Source of the DNA: Flavobacteriaceae bacterium UJ101 | GTDB taxonomy: Bacteria > Bacteroidota > Bacteroidia > Flavobacteriales > UJ101 | Length of the DNA stretch: 64,000 nucleotides | NCBI GenBank assembly: GCA_001880285.1 | Contig: CP016269.1 | Span: 2,552,501-2,616,500, forward strand | Direction: 5' to 3' | Part shown: piece by piece, positions 24,385 through 34,625 of the stretch | Position numbering within the stretch: position 1 is the stretch's first letter | Layout: each line of letters opens with the position of its first letter | The notes under the pieces: model-generated | Database searches by the model: none | What the model was told of the DNA's origin: nothing | The model's input: only the letters and a program-made list of their open reading frames with translations | Position numbers and translations under genes: made by a program

Positions 24385-26145
24385 ATGAATTTTGTAACAG
24401 AAATATTAAAACACAAAGGAACTCTTGATCAACGTCCTATTATTGGATATCAAAATACAAATGGAGATTGGGAAGAAGAAACATATGAAGTATTATATCA
24501 AAAAATACAAAAAACTTCAAATGCTTTATTGAATATAGGCATAGAAGAAAATGAAAATGTAGCGATCTTTTCTCAAAATATGCCGCAATGGACGATAACT
24601 GATTTAGCGATTATAAATATTGGAGCTGTAACGATACCTATTTATGCAACGAATACAGCAGATCAAGCAGAATATATTTTGAATGAAACCGAAACACGGT
24701 TTTTATTCGTAGGAGATATAGAACAATATGAAAAAGCCTTAGAAATTTTTGAAAAGAGTTCGTTTCTTGAAAAAATCATTGTTTTTAAGGATTCTGTTGA
24801 ATTAAAATCAGAAGAGTCTCTTTATTTTTTAGATTTTATAAAAGATCAAAAAATAGAGTTTGAAACGGTATCAAGAAACTTGGATGATTTAGCTACTATT
24901 ATTTATACTTCAGGAACTACAGGAGTTCCAAAAGGAGTGATGTTAACTCATGATGCTATATTACATGGGTTTAAAATTCATACCATTCGATTTGATTTAA
25001 ATCCAGAGAAAGAGCATTCTTTATGCTTTTTACCTTTGACTCATATTTTTGAACGTGCATGGACATTATTTATGCTTAATTCAGGTATTAAGGTTTCATT
25101 TTTAGAGAACCCAAAAACGATTGCAGAGCAGTTGAAAATTGTAAAACCGACTGCTATGTGTGCTGTTCCACGTTTGTATGAAAAAGCGTATAATACCATT
25201 AAAACTAAAGTAGAAAATGATGCTGCTATAAAACAGAAAATTTTTAATTGGGCCTACAAAATAGGAGAGACGTATTCTAATTTGAAAAATAATGAAAAAC
25301 CAATTGGAAGAATATTGGATTTTAAGTATTCCTTGGCAACTAAATTAGTGTTTTCAAAAATCAAAGAGCAATTTGGAGGACAATTAACTTTTATGCCAGT
25401 AGGAGGAGCTCCTATTTCAAAAGAAATTTCTAGTTTTTTCACTAATATAGGGATGCCTTTTGTAATTGGTTATGGATTAACTGAGACCACTGCAACAGTT
25501 TCTTGTTTTGAATATACAAATGTAACTCATGGGACAGTTGGAAAATTAATGCCGGAAACAGAAGTTAAAATTGGTTTAGAAGATGAAATCTTAGTAAAAG
25601 GGAAAACGGTGATGAAAGGTTATTATAAAAAGCCAATTGAAACAGCAGAGGTTTTTACTGAAGATGGATGGTTTAAAACAGGTGATGTAGGTATGTTTGA
25701 TGCAAAGGATAATTTAGTTATTACGGATCGAATTAAAAACTTAATGAAAACTTCCAATGGGAAATATATTGCGCCTCAGCCTATTGAAGGGTTATTAATG
25801 AATGATCATTTAATAGAGCATGCTATCATTATTGGGGATTGCCGTTCGTTTGTAACCGCCTTAATCGTTCCTAATTTTGAGGCTTTGCCAGAATTAGCTG
25901 AAAGTTTATCATTATCATTTGAAAATACAGAACAATTTTTAAAGTTAGATTTAGTGAAAGAATTTTTTAAAAATAGAATTGGTATATCACAAGCTAATTT
26001 AGCTGCTTTTGAAAAAATTAAAAAGTTTGAATTAATTACACATGATTTTACTATGGAATCTGGAGAGTTGACACCAACTTTAAAAATTAAACGTAAGGTA
26101 GTGCTTGAAAAGTATAAGAATTTGATTGAAAATATGTATTGTTAA
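24385..26145 (+). CDS. Long-chain acyl-CoA ligase (AMP-forming)
   Basis: A 586-residue ANL-superfamily enzyme activating fatty acids with ATP and CoA. Phosphate loop YTSGTTGVPKGVMLTH, motif GYGLTETTATVS, GWFKTGDVG and ITDRIKNLMKTSNGKYIAP identify the long-chain acyl-CoA synthetase group. The final ALK-type lysine region is TLKIKRKVV. It abuts bshA with no gap, so translation may be coupled; the metabolic reason is not obvious. A strong terminator follows. Confidence 0.92.
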   Translation: MNFVTEILKHKGTLDQRPIIGYQNTNGDWEEETYEVLYQKIQKTSNALLNIGIEENENVAIFSQNMPQWTITDLAIINIGAVTIPIYATNTADQAEYILNETETRFLFVGDIEQYEKALEIFEKSSFLEKIIVFKDSVELKSEESLYFLDFIKDQKIEFETVSRNLDDLATIIYTSGTTGVPKGVMLTHDAILHGFKIHTIRFDLNPEKEHSLCFLPLTHIFERAWTLFMLNSGIKVSFLENPKTIAEQLKIVKPTAMCAVPRLYEKAYNTIKTKVENDAAIKQKIFNWAYKIGETYSNLKNNEKPIGRILDFKYSLATKLVFSKIKEQFGGQLTFMPVGGAPISKEISSFFTNIGMPFVIGYGLTETTATVSCFEYTNVTHGTVGKLMPETEVKIGLEDEILVKGKTVMKGYYKKPIETAEVFTEDGWFKTGDVGMFDAKDNLVITDRIKNLMKTSNGKYIAPQPIEGLLMNDHLIEHAIIIGDCRSFVTALIVPNFEALPELAESLSLSFENTEQFLKLDLVKEFFKNRIGISQANLAAFEKIKKFELITHDFTMESGELTPTLKIKRKVVLEKYKNLIENMYC

Positions 26146-26164
26146 ATCGTATATAAGTATAAAT

Positions 26165-26198
26165 AAAAAAGAGAGAAAAATAATTTTCTCTCTTTTTT
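26165..26198. terminator. Bidirectional rho-independent terminator
   Basis: A-run plus GAGAGAAAA (26165-26179) pairs with TTTTCTCTC plus T-run (26184-26198) across a 4-base loop; serves both the ligase gene and the convergent secreted-protein gene. Confidence 0.9.
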
Positions 26199-26206
26199 AT
26201 TTAGCT

Positions 26207-29200
26207 TTATGGAGTAATATTGTATTTGGTCATTAAATAATTTTCTACTTTTTCAATTTCAGCATCTGTTAAACGATAATTGTAAACAATAACTTCAGCA
26301 ATTTGTCCTTTCCATATTGAAGCTGAGCTTGTTTTGTTTCTAGAAAGTGATTCAAATTTAACATCAGTTCCATCTTTGACTCTAAAAATAGTTAAGGCAG
26401 GACTGGTAGGACGGTCAGTAGAATTTGCACTTGCGGTAATATCAGAACCATTTAGTTTTACTAAATCAAAGTTAGGTAATGAGGTTGAGTTGAGTATGTT
26501 TTTATTATTGTTAATAAAATCAGTGTTGGTACTATGTCCAAAATAAGGCCTGGTTTTATTTAGTGCATCAGTATCTTGATGACCCACAAAGAAAAAGGTT
26601 TTTCCATTAGCATATTCTTTATCAAGGTCAATTCTACAATAGTTATTACCTGATAAACGAAGAGCTTTATAAATGGTATTATTATAGTTTTCGACTTGTA
26701 GTGGAGCACCACAATTGTTGGCTATTCCATGTTCATTAGCATAGAAATCGGTAATATAATTATCAAATGTTTGACCTGTAACATTTTCAATTAAATCATC
26801 CCCTTTAAGCCAAAATTCAATGTTTTTTAAAGGAATTAAGATATTGTTTTGTTGATTATCAAAAGAACAACCTGGATATACGTATACTTTTTTAAGGATA
26901 GAAGATTTTAGGGTAGTACCATCATAAACATTTAAAGTTACATCAAAAATACCGTAATTATTAAAGGTTATTTGAGTAGATTGAGCAGAAGGTGTTGCAA
27001 TAGAAGCACCGGTTGCATTTGTAGTCCACTGATAAGTAGGAGTGAAATTAGAATATACTTCTGAATCAAAAGTAAATACATCTGTGCTTTCAATAACAAA
27101 GGTTTTATCACTTGAGATTTGTGTAAAAGGTTCTATAGCACTAGAGTTAGAATAAACATCAGCTGTCCAAAGTCCCATACCTTGGTTAGCTAAAATTAAT
27201 TTATTTTCACTATACATTACTTTCATAGTCATAGGTAAACTACTCGCAGGTAATCCTGAATTGTAATTATACCAAGTATCATTGTCAATTTCATAACGAT
27301 ATAATAAGTTGGAATTGGTTTTAAAGGCATACATATTATTGGAAGACCATTGGAAAAGTAATTCGGAAATATCTCCAGGAGGCGTTGCCAACTGATTAAA
27401 AGTAGTTCCACCATCTTTACTTTCATAGAGGATAGAAGAATCTTGTCCATAGGCCCAAACATGATCAGGATCTTGATCATCTACTTGGAGTCTGAAGTTA
27501 AGGCTTTCGGAGAAAGTATGAACTGTACTCCAAGTTAGCCCCCCATCGGTCGTACGTTGTAGAATATTAGAAGGATCACTATTATTGGTTCCGTTTTTAA
27601 GAGTAACATAGATATAGTTTTCATTGGTGGCACAGGGTTCCATGCTATAGGTGTCAGCACCGAATGTGTGAAGTAATAGAGCTTCTCCTACATCAATAAT
27701 TTTAAAGAGTTCACGTTCATTATCTTTACTAAAATAGTAGAAAATACCAGAAAGTGTTTTTTTAGCTCCGTAGGCTGGAGTATTTTGATCTTGTCTAACT
27801 TTAGGGTAAGTAGGGGATAGTTGGGATATAGAAGTATCTCTTTCACCATCTAAAGTTAAAGGGATAATAGCATCTGGAGCATCATTATAGTATACGGCCC
27901 TCTCGTCATGAGCTAAATAAACTAATCCAGTAGAAGCTTCACTTCCTCCCATACTTTTCCATCTGAATTCACTGGGATAAGTATGATAATAGGCAACATC
28001 TCCATTATGGTTTCTTCCACCAGTAATAGTAGGATGAAAGATTCCTACATCAAGTCCCCAAAATTCAGATGGGAGACCATAGGATTTAACTTCAAAGGGA
28101 GTACGAAAGAAATCTTCACTATAGATAATTCCTCCATCGTTAGAAACAAAGGTCTCTACAGTCCCGTTGACTATCATAGAATGAGCACTTTGAATATCAC
28201 TGTGGGCATCAAAATTTTGGCCACCAGATAATCGAATCCAGCTAACTCCACTATCTTCGGTTCGATATGTTTCTATTCCTCCTAAGAGTACTTCGTCATC
28301 ATTATTTGGGTTGACTGTTATGGCTGTATTCCAAAAACCCTGATGTATTCCCGATCCATAAGAAGCTACAGGATTTATATGAGTCCCACCTGAAACGCCT
28401 CTATTGTAACCTGAAGCTCCTTCTCCAGGTCCAAGAGGATCGGTCAAACTCCAATTGCCTCCTCCATCGTTGCTACGATAAAGTCCAATAAATCCAAAAT
28501 CTTGGGAAGAAGTGTAGTTTCCAATTACATGAACATAAACTAAATTTTCATTGGTTTCAGATAAACCAATTCTTCCTCCAGCAGAGATAATAAGTTCGGT
28601 ATAACCACTAGGAACAGCTAACCAGCCGTTTCCATCTTTACTAGTCCATGTATTTCCTCGGTTTTCAGATTTGTAAATAATTTGTCGGTTATCAGTATCA
28701 TCAAAAGTCAATACATAAATAATATCATGGTTTGTAGGGTGCATTCTAATATCAGAAGAAGGTTTTTGAAGTTTTGTGTATTGAGAAACCGTATTGGTAT
28801 CCAAATCGTATTCCCAGATTCCTCTTCTTCCTGTAATTAAAATAAGAGGTTTTTCACCAAGAGTAGGATTTGGAATAATTTCTACTGCAGTAATAGCATC
28901 AACATTAAAATCAGGAGAATTGGCTGGTAATCCACTTGATGAAATACCAGTATCAACCCAATTGATACCTCCATCTTGTGTTACATAAATACGATTAGTG
29001 GTGGTAAAAACAATAAAATCTTCGTCTTGAGGATGAAATTTAACCACGGATACTCTTTTATTGATATCTATATTATTCGTAATGGTAAACCAATTAGTTC
29101 CTTTATCATTTGATTTGAACACATTATACTCTTGGGTACCACAAACAATTACATCAGGATTAGATCGAGAGCGATCAATTGTCAGAACACAGCTTTGTAG

Positions 29201-29671
29201 ATTAGCAGTTTTATTCTCTGCAAATCGTGAGACCGTTTCGTGAGGGCCAATAAAATTCCAAACATTGGAAGTTTGTGTTTTCCAATCAACAATATTATCA
29301 GTAGTAGGAGCAGAAAGAGCTTGTATACTAGAGGTATTTAATCGAGCTGATCTATTAGAAATAGTTTGGGGTTGTTGAATAGTATGTTCTCTGATATCTC
29401 CATTTTGGTCAGCATGGTAGGCGTTTTGCTTTCTCCAATGATAATAATCATTAAAGGCCAATCCTAACTCTCTATGAGGTGTGAAAGTTCTGTATGGATT
29501 AATAGGTTCCCCTGTTATTTTAGCTACTTCAATTTTATAAAGTGAATCTGCAACAAAGAGATTAGGAGTTTCTTTTTCAATTTCTTTTATAAAAGAGTAA
29601 TGAGGTTCTTGTGAAAAAGAAAAAAATGATACAAAAGTAAAGGCTAAGATTATTAAATTTTTTCTAATCAT
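26207..29671 (-). CDS. Large secreted protein with Asp-box repeats, PKD-like and LamG-like domains
   Basis: A 1154-residue exported protein; signal peptide 1-20 (ending FFSFSQ). Residues ~165-860 contain at least seven Asp-box/BNR motifs, for example SNDKGTNWFT, TQDGGINWVD, SNDGGGNWSL, TTDGGLTWST and SKDGGTTFNQ, as in sialidase- or Vps10-like beta-propellers. A PKD-like domain follows (~865-945: TYQWTTNATGAS, YGIFDVTLNVYDG), then a LamG-like tail ending IAEVIVYNYRLTDAEIEKVE. No catalytic sialidase residues are recognisable. I do not see a canonical type IX secretion C-terminal domain. It is probably a surface or secreted adhesin or structural protein. Confidence 0.85.
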   Translation of the reverse strand: MIRKNLIILAFTFVSFFSFSQEPHYSFIKEIEKETPNLFVADSLYKIEVAKITGEPINPYRTFTPHRELGLAFNDYYHWRKQNAYHADQNGDIREHTIQQPQTISNRSARLNTSSIQALSAPTTDNIVDWKTQTSNVWNFIGPHETVSRFAENKTANLQSCVLTIDRSRSNPDVIVCGTQEYNVFKSNDKGTNWFTITNNIDINKRVSVVKFHPQDEDFIVFTTTNRIYVTQDGGINWVDTGISSSGLPANSPDFNVDAITAVEIIPNPTLGEKPLILITGRRGIWEYDLDTNTVSQYTKLQKPSSDIRMHPTNHDIIYVLTFDDTDNRQIIYKSENRGNTWTSKDGNGWLAVPSGYTELIISAGGRIGLSETNENLVYVHVIGNYTSSQDFGFIGLYRSNDGGGNWSLTDPLGPGEGASGYNRGVSGGTHINPVASYGSGIHQGFWNTAITVNPNNDDEVLLGGIETYRTEDSGVSWIRLSGGQNFDAHSDIQSAHSMIVNGTVETFVSNDGGIIYSEDFFRTPFEVKSYGLPSEFWGLDVGIFHPTITGGRNHNGDVAYYHTYPSEFRWKSMGGSEASTGLVYLAHDERAVYYNDAPDAIIPLTLDGERDTSISQLSPTYPKVRQDQNTPAYGAKKTLSGIFYYFSKDNERELFKIIDVGEALLLHTFGADTYSMEPCATNENYIYVTLKNGTNNSDPSNILQRTTDGGLTWSTVHTFSESLNFRLQVDDQDPDHVWAYGQDSSILYESKDGGTTFNQLATPPGDISELLFQWSSNNMYAFKTNSNLLYRYEIDNDTWYNYNSGLPASSLPMTMKVMYSENKLILANQGMGLWTADVYSNSSAIEPFTQISSDKTFVIESTDVFTFDSEVYSNFTPTYQWTTNATGASIATPSAQSTQITFNNYGIFDVTLNVYDGTTLKSSILKKVYVYPGCSFDNQQNNILIPLKNIEFWLKGDDLIENVTGQTFDNYITDFYANEHGIANNCGAPLQVENYNNTIYKALRLSGNNYCRIDLDKEYANGKTFFFVGHQDTDALNKTRPYFGHSTNTDFINNNKNILNSTSLPNFDLVKLNGSDITASANSTDRPTSPALTIFRVKDGTDVKFESLSRNKTSSASIWKGQIAEVIVYNYRLTDAEIEKVENYLMTKYNITP

Positions 29672-29740
29672 GTTTCAGTTATTATAGTCCCTTATTAAAG
29701 TTTATTAGATAAACCATAAATATATTTTTTTATTACGAAT

Positions 29741-29906
29741 ATTAAGTTATCCGTATTTTAAAAATAAAGATAAATTTAATAAAAAAAATAAAAATATAAA
29801 ATTAGATTACTTCAGTTTATTGTAAGATTGATGAACTGTAAAAACCGATTAATTATTTTAAATACATAAAAATGATCATCTTTTGAGAAAATAGTTATAG
29901 TAAGTT
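29741..29906. repeat. AT-rich direct duplication, copy 1
   Basis: The 483-bp gap 29672-30154 has no gene. Its main content is a ~160-bp imperfect direct repeat: 29741-29906 aligns with 30006-30166. Both begin ATTAAGTTATC, share AAGATA...TTTAATAAAAAAA, TTAGATTA, ACTTC, TAAGAT, CGATTAA and ATCATCTTTT, and end GTAAGTT. Confidence 0.75.
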
Positions 29907-30005
29907 TTTCAATTTTGTTTATATATTAATTACTGTTTTTATATTTAAATATTGTATTAGTCTAGGTTGTTTTAATAAATGAAATGATGCTTTTTTAATA
30001 TAATT

Positions 30006-30166
30006 ATTAAGTTATCTATTTGTTTAATTAAAGATAGTTTTAATAAAAAAATAAAGATTTAAATTAGATTATTACTTCTTGTTCTAAGATAAATAAACAA
30101 AATATAACGATTAAAATATTGTTAGTGATATGAAATCATCTTTTAAAAAGATGTTTAAAGTAAGTT
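30006..30166. repeat. AT-rich direct duplication, copy 2
   Basis: Second copy of the 29741-29906 block, 265 bp downstream. Its last ~12 bases extend into the 3' end of the DUF58 gene (stop at 30155), so part of that coding end derives from the repeat. Confidence 0.75.
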
Positions 30167-31495
30167 CTTAGATTTTATTTCTAAGTATTGATTAATGGTA
30201 TTGATTATTAAATAATTTGGGTTGGTTAAAATAGTTAAAATCCCATTTTTATTGAGCTCTTTTTCTATCAACTTTTTTTCGTAGATGAATTTTTCAGCTA
30301 GGGTTTTATCATATACATCATGGATATGTTTTGATTTTTTTTGTGTTAATTGATCTAATTCGGAGTTTTTAAAGAGAATAACAACTAGTAAATGGTTCTT
30401 ATTAATGGCTCTTAGGTATTTTAATTGTCTTTTTAAAGAGTCTAACGTTTCAAAATTTGTATAAAGGAACAATAGGCTTCTATGTGTGATTTTATGTTTT
30501 AAGTATACATATAATCGTCCAAAATCAGTTTCTTTAAAATGAGTGTTTATATTGTATAAAGCTTGCTGAATTAAATGCATTTGATTGTTTCTTCGATCTG
30601 CAACAATTAAGTCAGAAAGAGAAGTTGAAAATGTAGCCAAACCAGCTTTATCTTCTTTTTTTAAAGCTACATTTGAAATAACTAAAGAAGTATTGATGGC
30701 ATAATCTAATAATGTCATTCCGTTGAAAGGCATTTTCATAGATCGCCCTGTGTCAATTATAGAATAAACTGATTGAGATTTTTCTTCTACATATTGATTA
30801 ACCATTAATTGGTTTCTTTTTGCTGTCGCTTTCCAATTAATATGACGTATATCATCACCTTTTACATAATCTTTAATTTGATCAAACTCAGAGGAATTAC
30901 CAACACGTCGTAGTTTTTTTAACCCTGATTCTGTCAAAGTTTGTGAAAAAGCGATTAAATCATATTTTTTTAATTGAATGAAAGATGGATAACAAGGGAT
31001 CTCTTGGTTTAGAGGTGTTTCGATATTAAATCGACGCATGACAAACCCTAACTTTTTAGTAAAAACAAAAATATTAATATTCCCAAAAGAGTATAATCCT
31101 CTTTGTGTTGGGCGAAGATAATAGGTTAATGTTTTTTTCTCTTCTGATGGTATGGAAAGTGTTTTTTTGAAATCACGGATTTGAAATTCAATGGGGATTT
31201 CGTCAATAATTTCAGTTTCAATATCAAATGTATAATGATTTTGAATAGCAATTTGTATAGGGTTTTTGTCACCATTAGAAAGTTTATCGGGAACAAATCG
31301 ATCAGCAGATATACCTTTTTTAAGATATAATAAAGCTAAGTCAGTAAAAGTTAAAAATATTAGAATTCCTAAAGCTAGCTGAGCGATATAATATAAAAAA
31401 TCAAAGAAATAGGATAGGAAAAAAAGTAAAGTGATAAACCCTATGCTATAATAAAAACGAATATTTAAATAAAGACTTTTTATAAATGCTATCAT
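30155..31495 (-). CDS. DUF58 domain protein
   Basis: A 446-residue membrane-anchored protein. Two hydrophobic helices lie near residues 10-50. The DUF58 block appears as SSEFDQIKDYVKGDDIRHIN, followed by WKATAKRNQLMVNQY and a von Willebrand factor A-like segment (SVYSIIDTGRSMKMPFNGMTLLDYA) with a partial MIDAS (DTGRS). DUF58 proteins accompany MoxR ATPases. It is the last gene of the five-gene block; MoxR ends 69 bp upstream. The role is probably in assembly or activation of an envelope enzyme complex, but no substrate is known. Confidence 0.9.
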   Translation of the reverse strand: MIAFIKSLYLNIRFYYSIGFITLLFFLSYFFDFLYYIAQLALGILIFLTFTDLALLYLKKGISADRFVPDKLSNGDKNPIQIAIQNHYTFDIETEIIDEIPIEFQIRDFKKTLSIPSEEKKTLTYYLRPTQRGLYSFGNINIFVFTKKLGFVMRRFNIETPLNQEIPCYPSFIQLKKYDLIAFSQTLTESGLKKLRRVGNSSEFDQIKDYVKGDDIRHINWKATAKRNQLMVNQYVEEKSQSVYSIIDTGRSMKMPFNGMTLLDYAINTSLVISNVALKKEDKAGLATFSTSLSDLIVADRRNNQMHLIQQALYNINTHFKETDFGRLYVYLKHKITHRSLLFLYTNFETLDSLKRQLKYLRAINKNHLLVVILFKNSELDQLTQKKSKHIHDVYDKTLAEKFIYEKKLIEKELNKNGILTILTNPNYLIINTINQYLEIKSKNLL

Positions 31496-31564
31496 ATATT
31501 TAAGTAATAATTGAAAAACTAACTTGTGAAATTTTGAAGTTTAATTATTGAAAAGTGCTATTTT

Positions 31565-32599
31565 TTACCTAGGTATTTCAACAGAATCAATAATTTGATT
31601 CAAAACAACTTCAGAAGTTATACCTTCCATTTCACGTTCAGGTGTAATAATAATTCTATGTTGCATGACAGGATAAACGGCTTTTTTTATATCTTCAGGT
31701 GTTACAAAATCACGCCCAGCCATTAAAGCAAAGGCTTTAGATGCTGATAAAATGGCAAGAGAAGCTCTTGGAGAGGCTCCTACATACAAAAATGGATTGT
31801 TGCGAGTATTACTAGCAATTTCGGCTATGTATTTAATTAAATTTGTTTCTATTTGAATTTGCGTTACAATTTGTTGATAATGTGTTATTTCTTCAGAAGA
31901 AACAATTGATTGAATACTATCTGTTTCCTTTTTATTTGATCGTTTATGTTTTTGTTCAATAATTTTAATTTCTTCTTCTACAGAAGGGTAATCTACATTT
32001 ATTTTAAATAAAAAACGATCTAATTGAGCTTCAGGCAAGCGATACGTTCCTTCTTGTTCAATTGGGTTTTGAGTAGCAAAGACTAAAAATGGTGCTGCCA
32101 TTTCATAAGTTTGACCATCTACAGTAATTTGTCGTTCTGCCATAGCTTCAAATAAAGCTGCTTGTGTTTTAGCAGGAGCTCGATTGATTTCATCAATTAA
32201 AATAATATTTGAAAAAATAGGTCCTTTTATAAATTCAAAATCATTTGTTTTATTATTGAAAATAGAAGTTCCGATAACGTCTGAAGGCATTAAATCAGGT
32301 GTGAATTGAATTCGGCTGTACCCTGTGTTAATTGTTTTAGCTAATAATTTTGCTGTGATGGTTTTGGCAACTCCAGGTACTCCTTCAATTAAAGAATGTC
32401 CATTTGCAAGGATAGAAGCTAGGAGCAAATCGATAAAAGTATCTTGCCCAACAATAATTTTTCTTAATTCTTCTTTAATTTTAGTAATAGAAGATTGAAT
32501 AACACTTAAATTTATGCGATTTTCGAACATATTATTTGTAAGTGGTTGTGGAGTTTCTGATTGAGGATAGTGCTCTGTATTTGATGTGTTGTTTTCCAT
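31565..32599 (-). CDS. MoxR-family AAA ATPase
   Basis: A 344-residue AAA+ ATPase: Walker A EGVPGVAKT (72-80), Walker B IILIDEINR (132-140), sensor ATQNPIEQEGTYRLPEAQLDRF split at residues ~172-194. MoxR ATPases act as chaperones for metal insertion or complex assembly together with DUF58/VWA proteins. Start ATG at 32599 is 2 bp after the DUF4350 stop (32602), so they are translationally linked. The first ~25 residues (SNTEHYPQSETPQPL) are a polar, disordered extension. Confidence 0.95.
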   Translation of the reverse strand: MENNTSNTEHYPQSETPQPLTNNMFENRINLSVIQSSITKIKEELRKIIVGQDTFIDLLLASILANGHSLIEGVPGVAKTITAKLLAKTINTGYSRIQFTPDLMPSDVIGTSIFNNKTNDFEFIKGPIFSNIILIDEINRAPAKTQAALFEAMAERQITVDGQTYEMAAPFLVFATQNPIEQEGTYRLPEAQLDRFLFKINVDYPSVEEEIKIIEQKHKRSNKKETDSIQSIVSSEEITHYQQIVTQIQIETNLIKYIAEIASNTRNNPFLYVGASPRASLAILSASKAFALMAGRDFVTPEDIKKAVYPVMQHRIIITPEREMEGITSEVVLNQIIDSVEIPR

Positions 32600-32601
32600 G
32601 T

Positions 32602-33834
32602 TTATAATAATTTTGTTTTGGTATAAAATGTATGAATAGCTTGATCTAACCGAAGTAAATCATCATCCTTTAAAATTTGACCTTTTATTTTATCATTTGT
32701 TTTTCTAATGGTAATAAATAAATCATTAATTTCTTTTCTAGAAAGTCCTGTTTTTTGCTCAAGATTTTTTAAAAAGGTATCATTGATATGTTGAGTGCTA
32801 ATTCGTAGTTCTGTTCGTATTTTTTCATAGAAGAAAGTTAGTTTCTTAGAGGCGATATCTTCATTTGATTTATTGTTTAAATATAAATTAGAAATGGTTT
32901 TAGTAAAATCAACTGATGTGTTCCGTACAGGAGGAATGAATGGAATAATACGTTGTTTTCTCTTTACTTTGAATAATAAAAAAAGTCCAAAACCAATTAA
33001 AGTAGAATATAAAGTCATTCTTAGAGAATCATTTTCTAAAAAATAATCTAATTCAGAAAAAGCCTCAGGTTGATTATTGCTATTAAGTTCTTCATATGTT
33101 TTCGAACGGCTTCGCTTTGAAATATTGTAGTTATCCCAAAAAATATGATCTTCTCTTAGATAAGAAAAACAGTTACTTACATATTGAGAGTGAGAAGGAT
33201 CGTTTAATAGATAAAAATTGGTGAATACAAGAGGCTGTGTGTGGATATAAAAAGCACCATCTCCGTAAATAATACGAACAAAGTTTACTTTTTTATTTCC
33301 AATTTCATTTTCAAAATAACCTAAGACACTCGTAGTTTGGTCGTTGTATTGTTGAATTGATACATTGTGTAAATAGCGTTCAAAAAAATAATGATTTTGT
33401 TGTAGATTTTGAGCAACAAATGATAAAGTATAGTCATCATCTTTTTCAGAGATAGGGATAGGGAAATCTATAGTAAGGTTAACTCCTAAAGCTTCTTCTA
33501 ATGTGTAATTCAGTTGATGTGTTGCAATAAAAGCAATATTTCCTTCTTCAACAAAGGCTAAAAGTTCATCAATACTACGTTTATTCATATTAAAGTTGGA
33601 GTCAAGGGCAATATAATTCCCTGTTGGATCAAGTTGTTCATTCTCAATAATATCGTCAATAAAATTTTTTTTGATAATAGTGAATTTTTTATCTGGGAAT
33701 AGGGTAGAAGTTTCATTTTCTAAAACTTTTGTACTAAATGCTTTTGTTTTTTTAGAGTCAAAATTTTCATCCCAATCTGAAGAACAACCGATTAAAAAGA
33801 ATAAAAGAGGTATTATGTATAAGTGTTTTTTCAA
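32602..33834 (-). CDS. DUF4350 domain lipoprotein
   Basis: A 410-residue lipoprotein: IIPLLFFLIGCSSDW puts the lipid-anchored cysteine at 17. The soluble part (residues ~45-280) fits DUF4350, an NTPase- or ThuA-like fold (NYIALDSNFNMNKRSIDELLAFVEEGNIAFIA, split). A transmembrane helix lies near 283-302 (YSTLIGFGLFLLF), followed by a cytoplasmic helical tail. DUF4350 is routinely found with MoxR and DUF58. The ATG overlaps the upstream gene by 4 bp (33831-33834). Confidence 0.85.
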   Translation of the reverse strand: MKKHLYIIPLLFFLIGCSSDWDENFDSKKTKAFSTKVLENETSTLFPDKKFTIIKKNFIDDIIENEQLDPTGNYIALDSNFNMNKRSIDELLAFVEEGNIAFIATHQLNYTLEEALGVNLTIDFPIPISEKDDDYTLSFVAQNLQQNHYFFERYLHNVSIQQYNDQTTSVLGYFENEIGNKKVNFVRIIYGDGAFYIHTQPLVFTNFYLLNDPSHSQYVSNCFSYLREDHIFWDNYNISKRSRSKTYEELNSNNQPEAFSELDYFLENDSLRMTLYSTLIGFGLFLLFKVKRKQRIIPFIPPVRNTSVDFTKTISNLYLNNKSNEDIASKKLTFFYEKIRTELRISTQHINDTFLKNLEQKTGLSRKEINDLFITIRKTNDKIKGQILKDDDLLRLDQAIHTFYTKTKLL

Positions 33835-34619
33835 GATAGGTGTTTTAAAATCGTTTCGAATTCTAATAAAGCTTTGTTATAAAGTAGGCTATCAATGTAA
33901 TATTCCCCATACCAAACATAGTCATACCAATGTACTATTTTTTTAAAAGAGGTTTTTAATTCTTTTGAATCAATTTCATTATAGTAATCATAATTAGTTT
34001 TGTCTTTTTTAAATTGAAAAATTTCTTTTTCAATCATTTTTTTAAAGACTTTTAAAAATTGTAAGCGTAGAGCTAAACGATAATTATGTTCTTGTTTTGC
34101 ATTAAGAATTAATTGATCAATTTCATTTAAATTAGAAGTGTTGATAATTTCTTCTTCGGAAAGGTTTTCTACTTCTTTTAAATTTCTATGAATTATTTTT
34201 TGAGATCTAAAAGTAGAATTGGAAAGATTTAAGTATAAAAAATATCCTAAAATAATAATTAAAAATAAAACAGAAACCCATGTGATAAAGGAAGCAATTC
34301 CATCGGAAGTTAAACTATTGAGCCAATTCCATGAAAAATCAAATGAAGTATTTTTACGATCTTTTTTAGTTTTTTTAGGAGGATCTTTTTCATTTTGAAG
34401 AGGAATTTCTTCGTAATGATAATCTTTTGAAAGATATTTTTCTTGAAAATTTTCTTCAAAATGAGCTATTTTTTCTAAAGGAAGGGTGTCTTCAAGCTGA
34501 GATAGTGGAATTTTTTTTTCCTCTTCATTTTCTTGTAATTGAATAGGAGAAACCTGTTGACCTTGACCAAAGCTGGAAATAATAAAGAATAAAAAAAATA
34601 TATAAGGAAGGCTTTTCAT
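33831..34619 (-). CDS. Membrane protein of the MoxR/DUF58 block (DUF4129-like)
   Basis: A 262-residue protein with a signal peptide (KSLPYIFFLFFIISSFGQ), a low-complexity charged stretch (PPKKTKKDRKN) and one membrane helix near residues 110-130 (SVLFLIIILGYFLYL). The cytoplasmic C-terminal part (YRLALRLQFLKVFKKM, DYVWYGEYYIDSLLY) resembles DUF4129, the usual companion at this position. It is 7 bp from the SpoIIM gene and overlaps DUF4350 by 4 bp. The function is presumably shared with the complex. Confidence 0.8.
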   Translation of the reverse strand: MKSLPYIFFLFFIISSFGQGQQVSPIQLQENEEEKKIPLSQLEDTLPLEKIAHFEENFQEKYLSKDYHYEEIPLQNEKDPPKKTKKDRKNTSFDFSWNWLNSLTSDGIASFITWVSVLFLIIILGYFLYLNLSNSTFRSQKIIHRNLKEVENLSEEEIINTSNLNEIDQLILNAKQEHNYRLALRLQFLKVFKKMIEKEIFQFKKDKTNYDYYNEIDSKELKTSFKKIVHWYDYVWYGEYYIDSLLYNKALLEFETILKHLS

Positions 34620-34625
34620 AAAGTA

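Noticed and set aside
26207-29671. Sialidase or type IX secretion substrate
   Set aside because: Asp-box repeats occur but no sialidase catalytic residues are seen, and the C-terminus is LamG-like and does not show a recognisable type IX sorting domain.
29672-30154. Hidden small gene or RNA in the AT-rich gap
   Set aside because: No open frame with start context, no stable GC-rich helix and no tRNA-like features; only the degenerate duplication was found.
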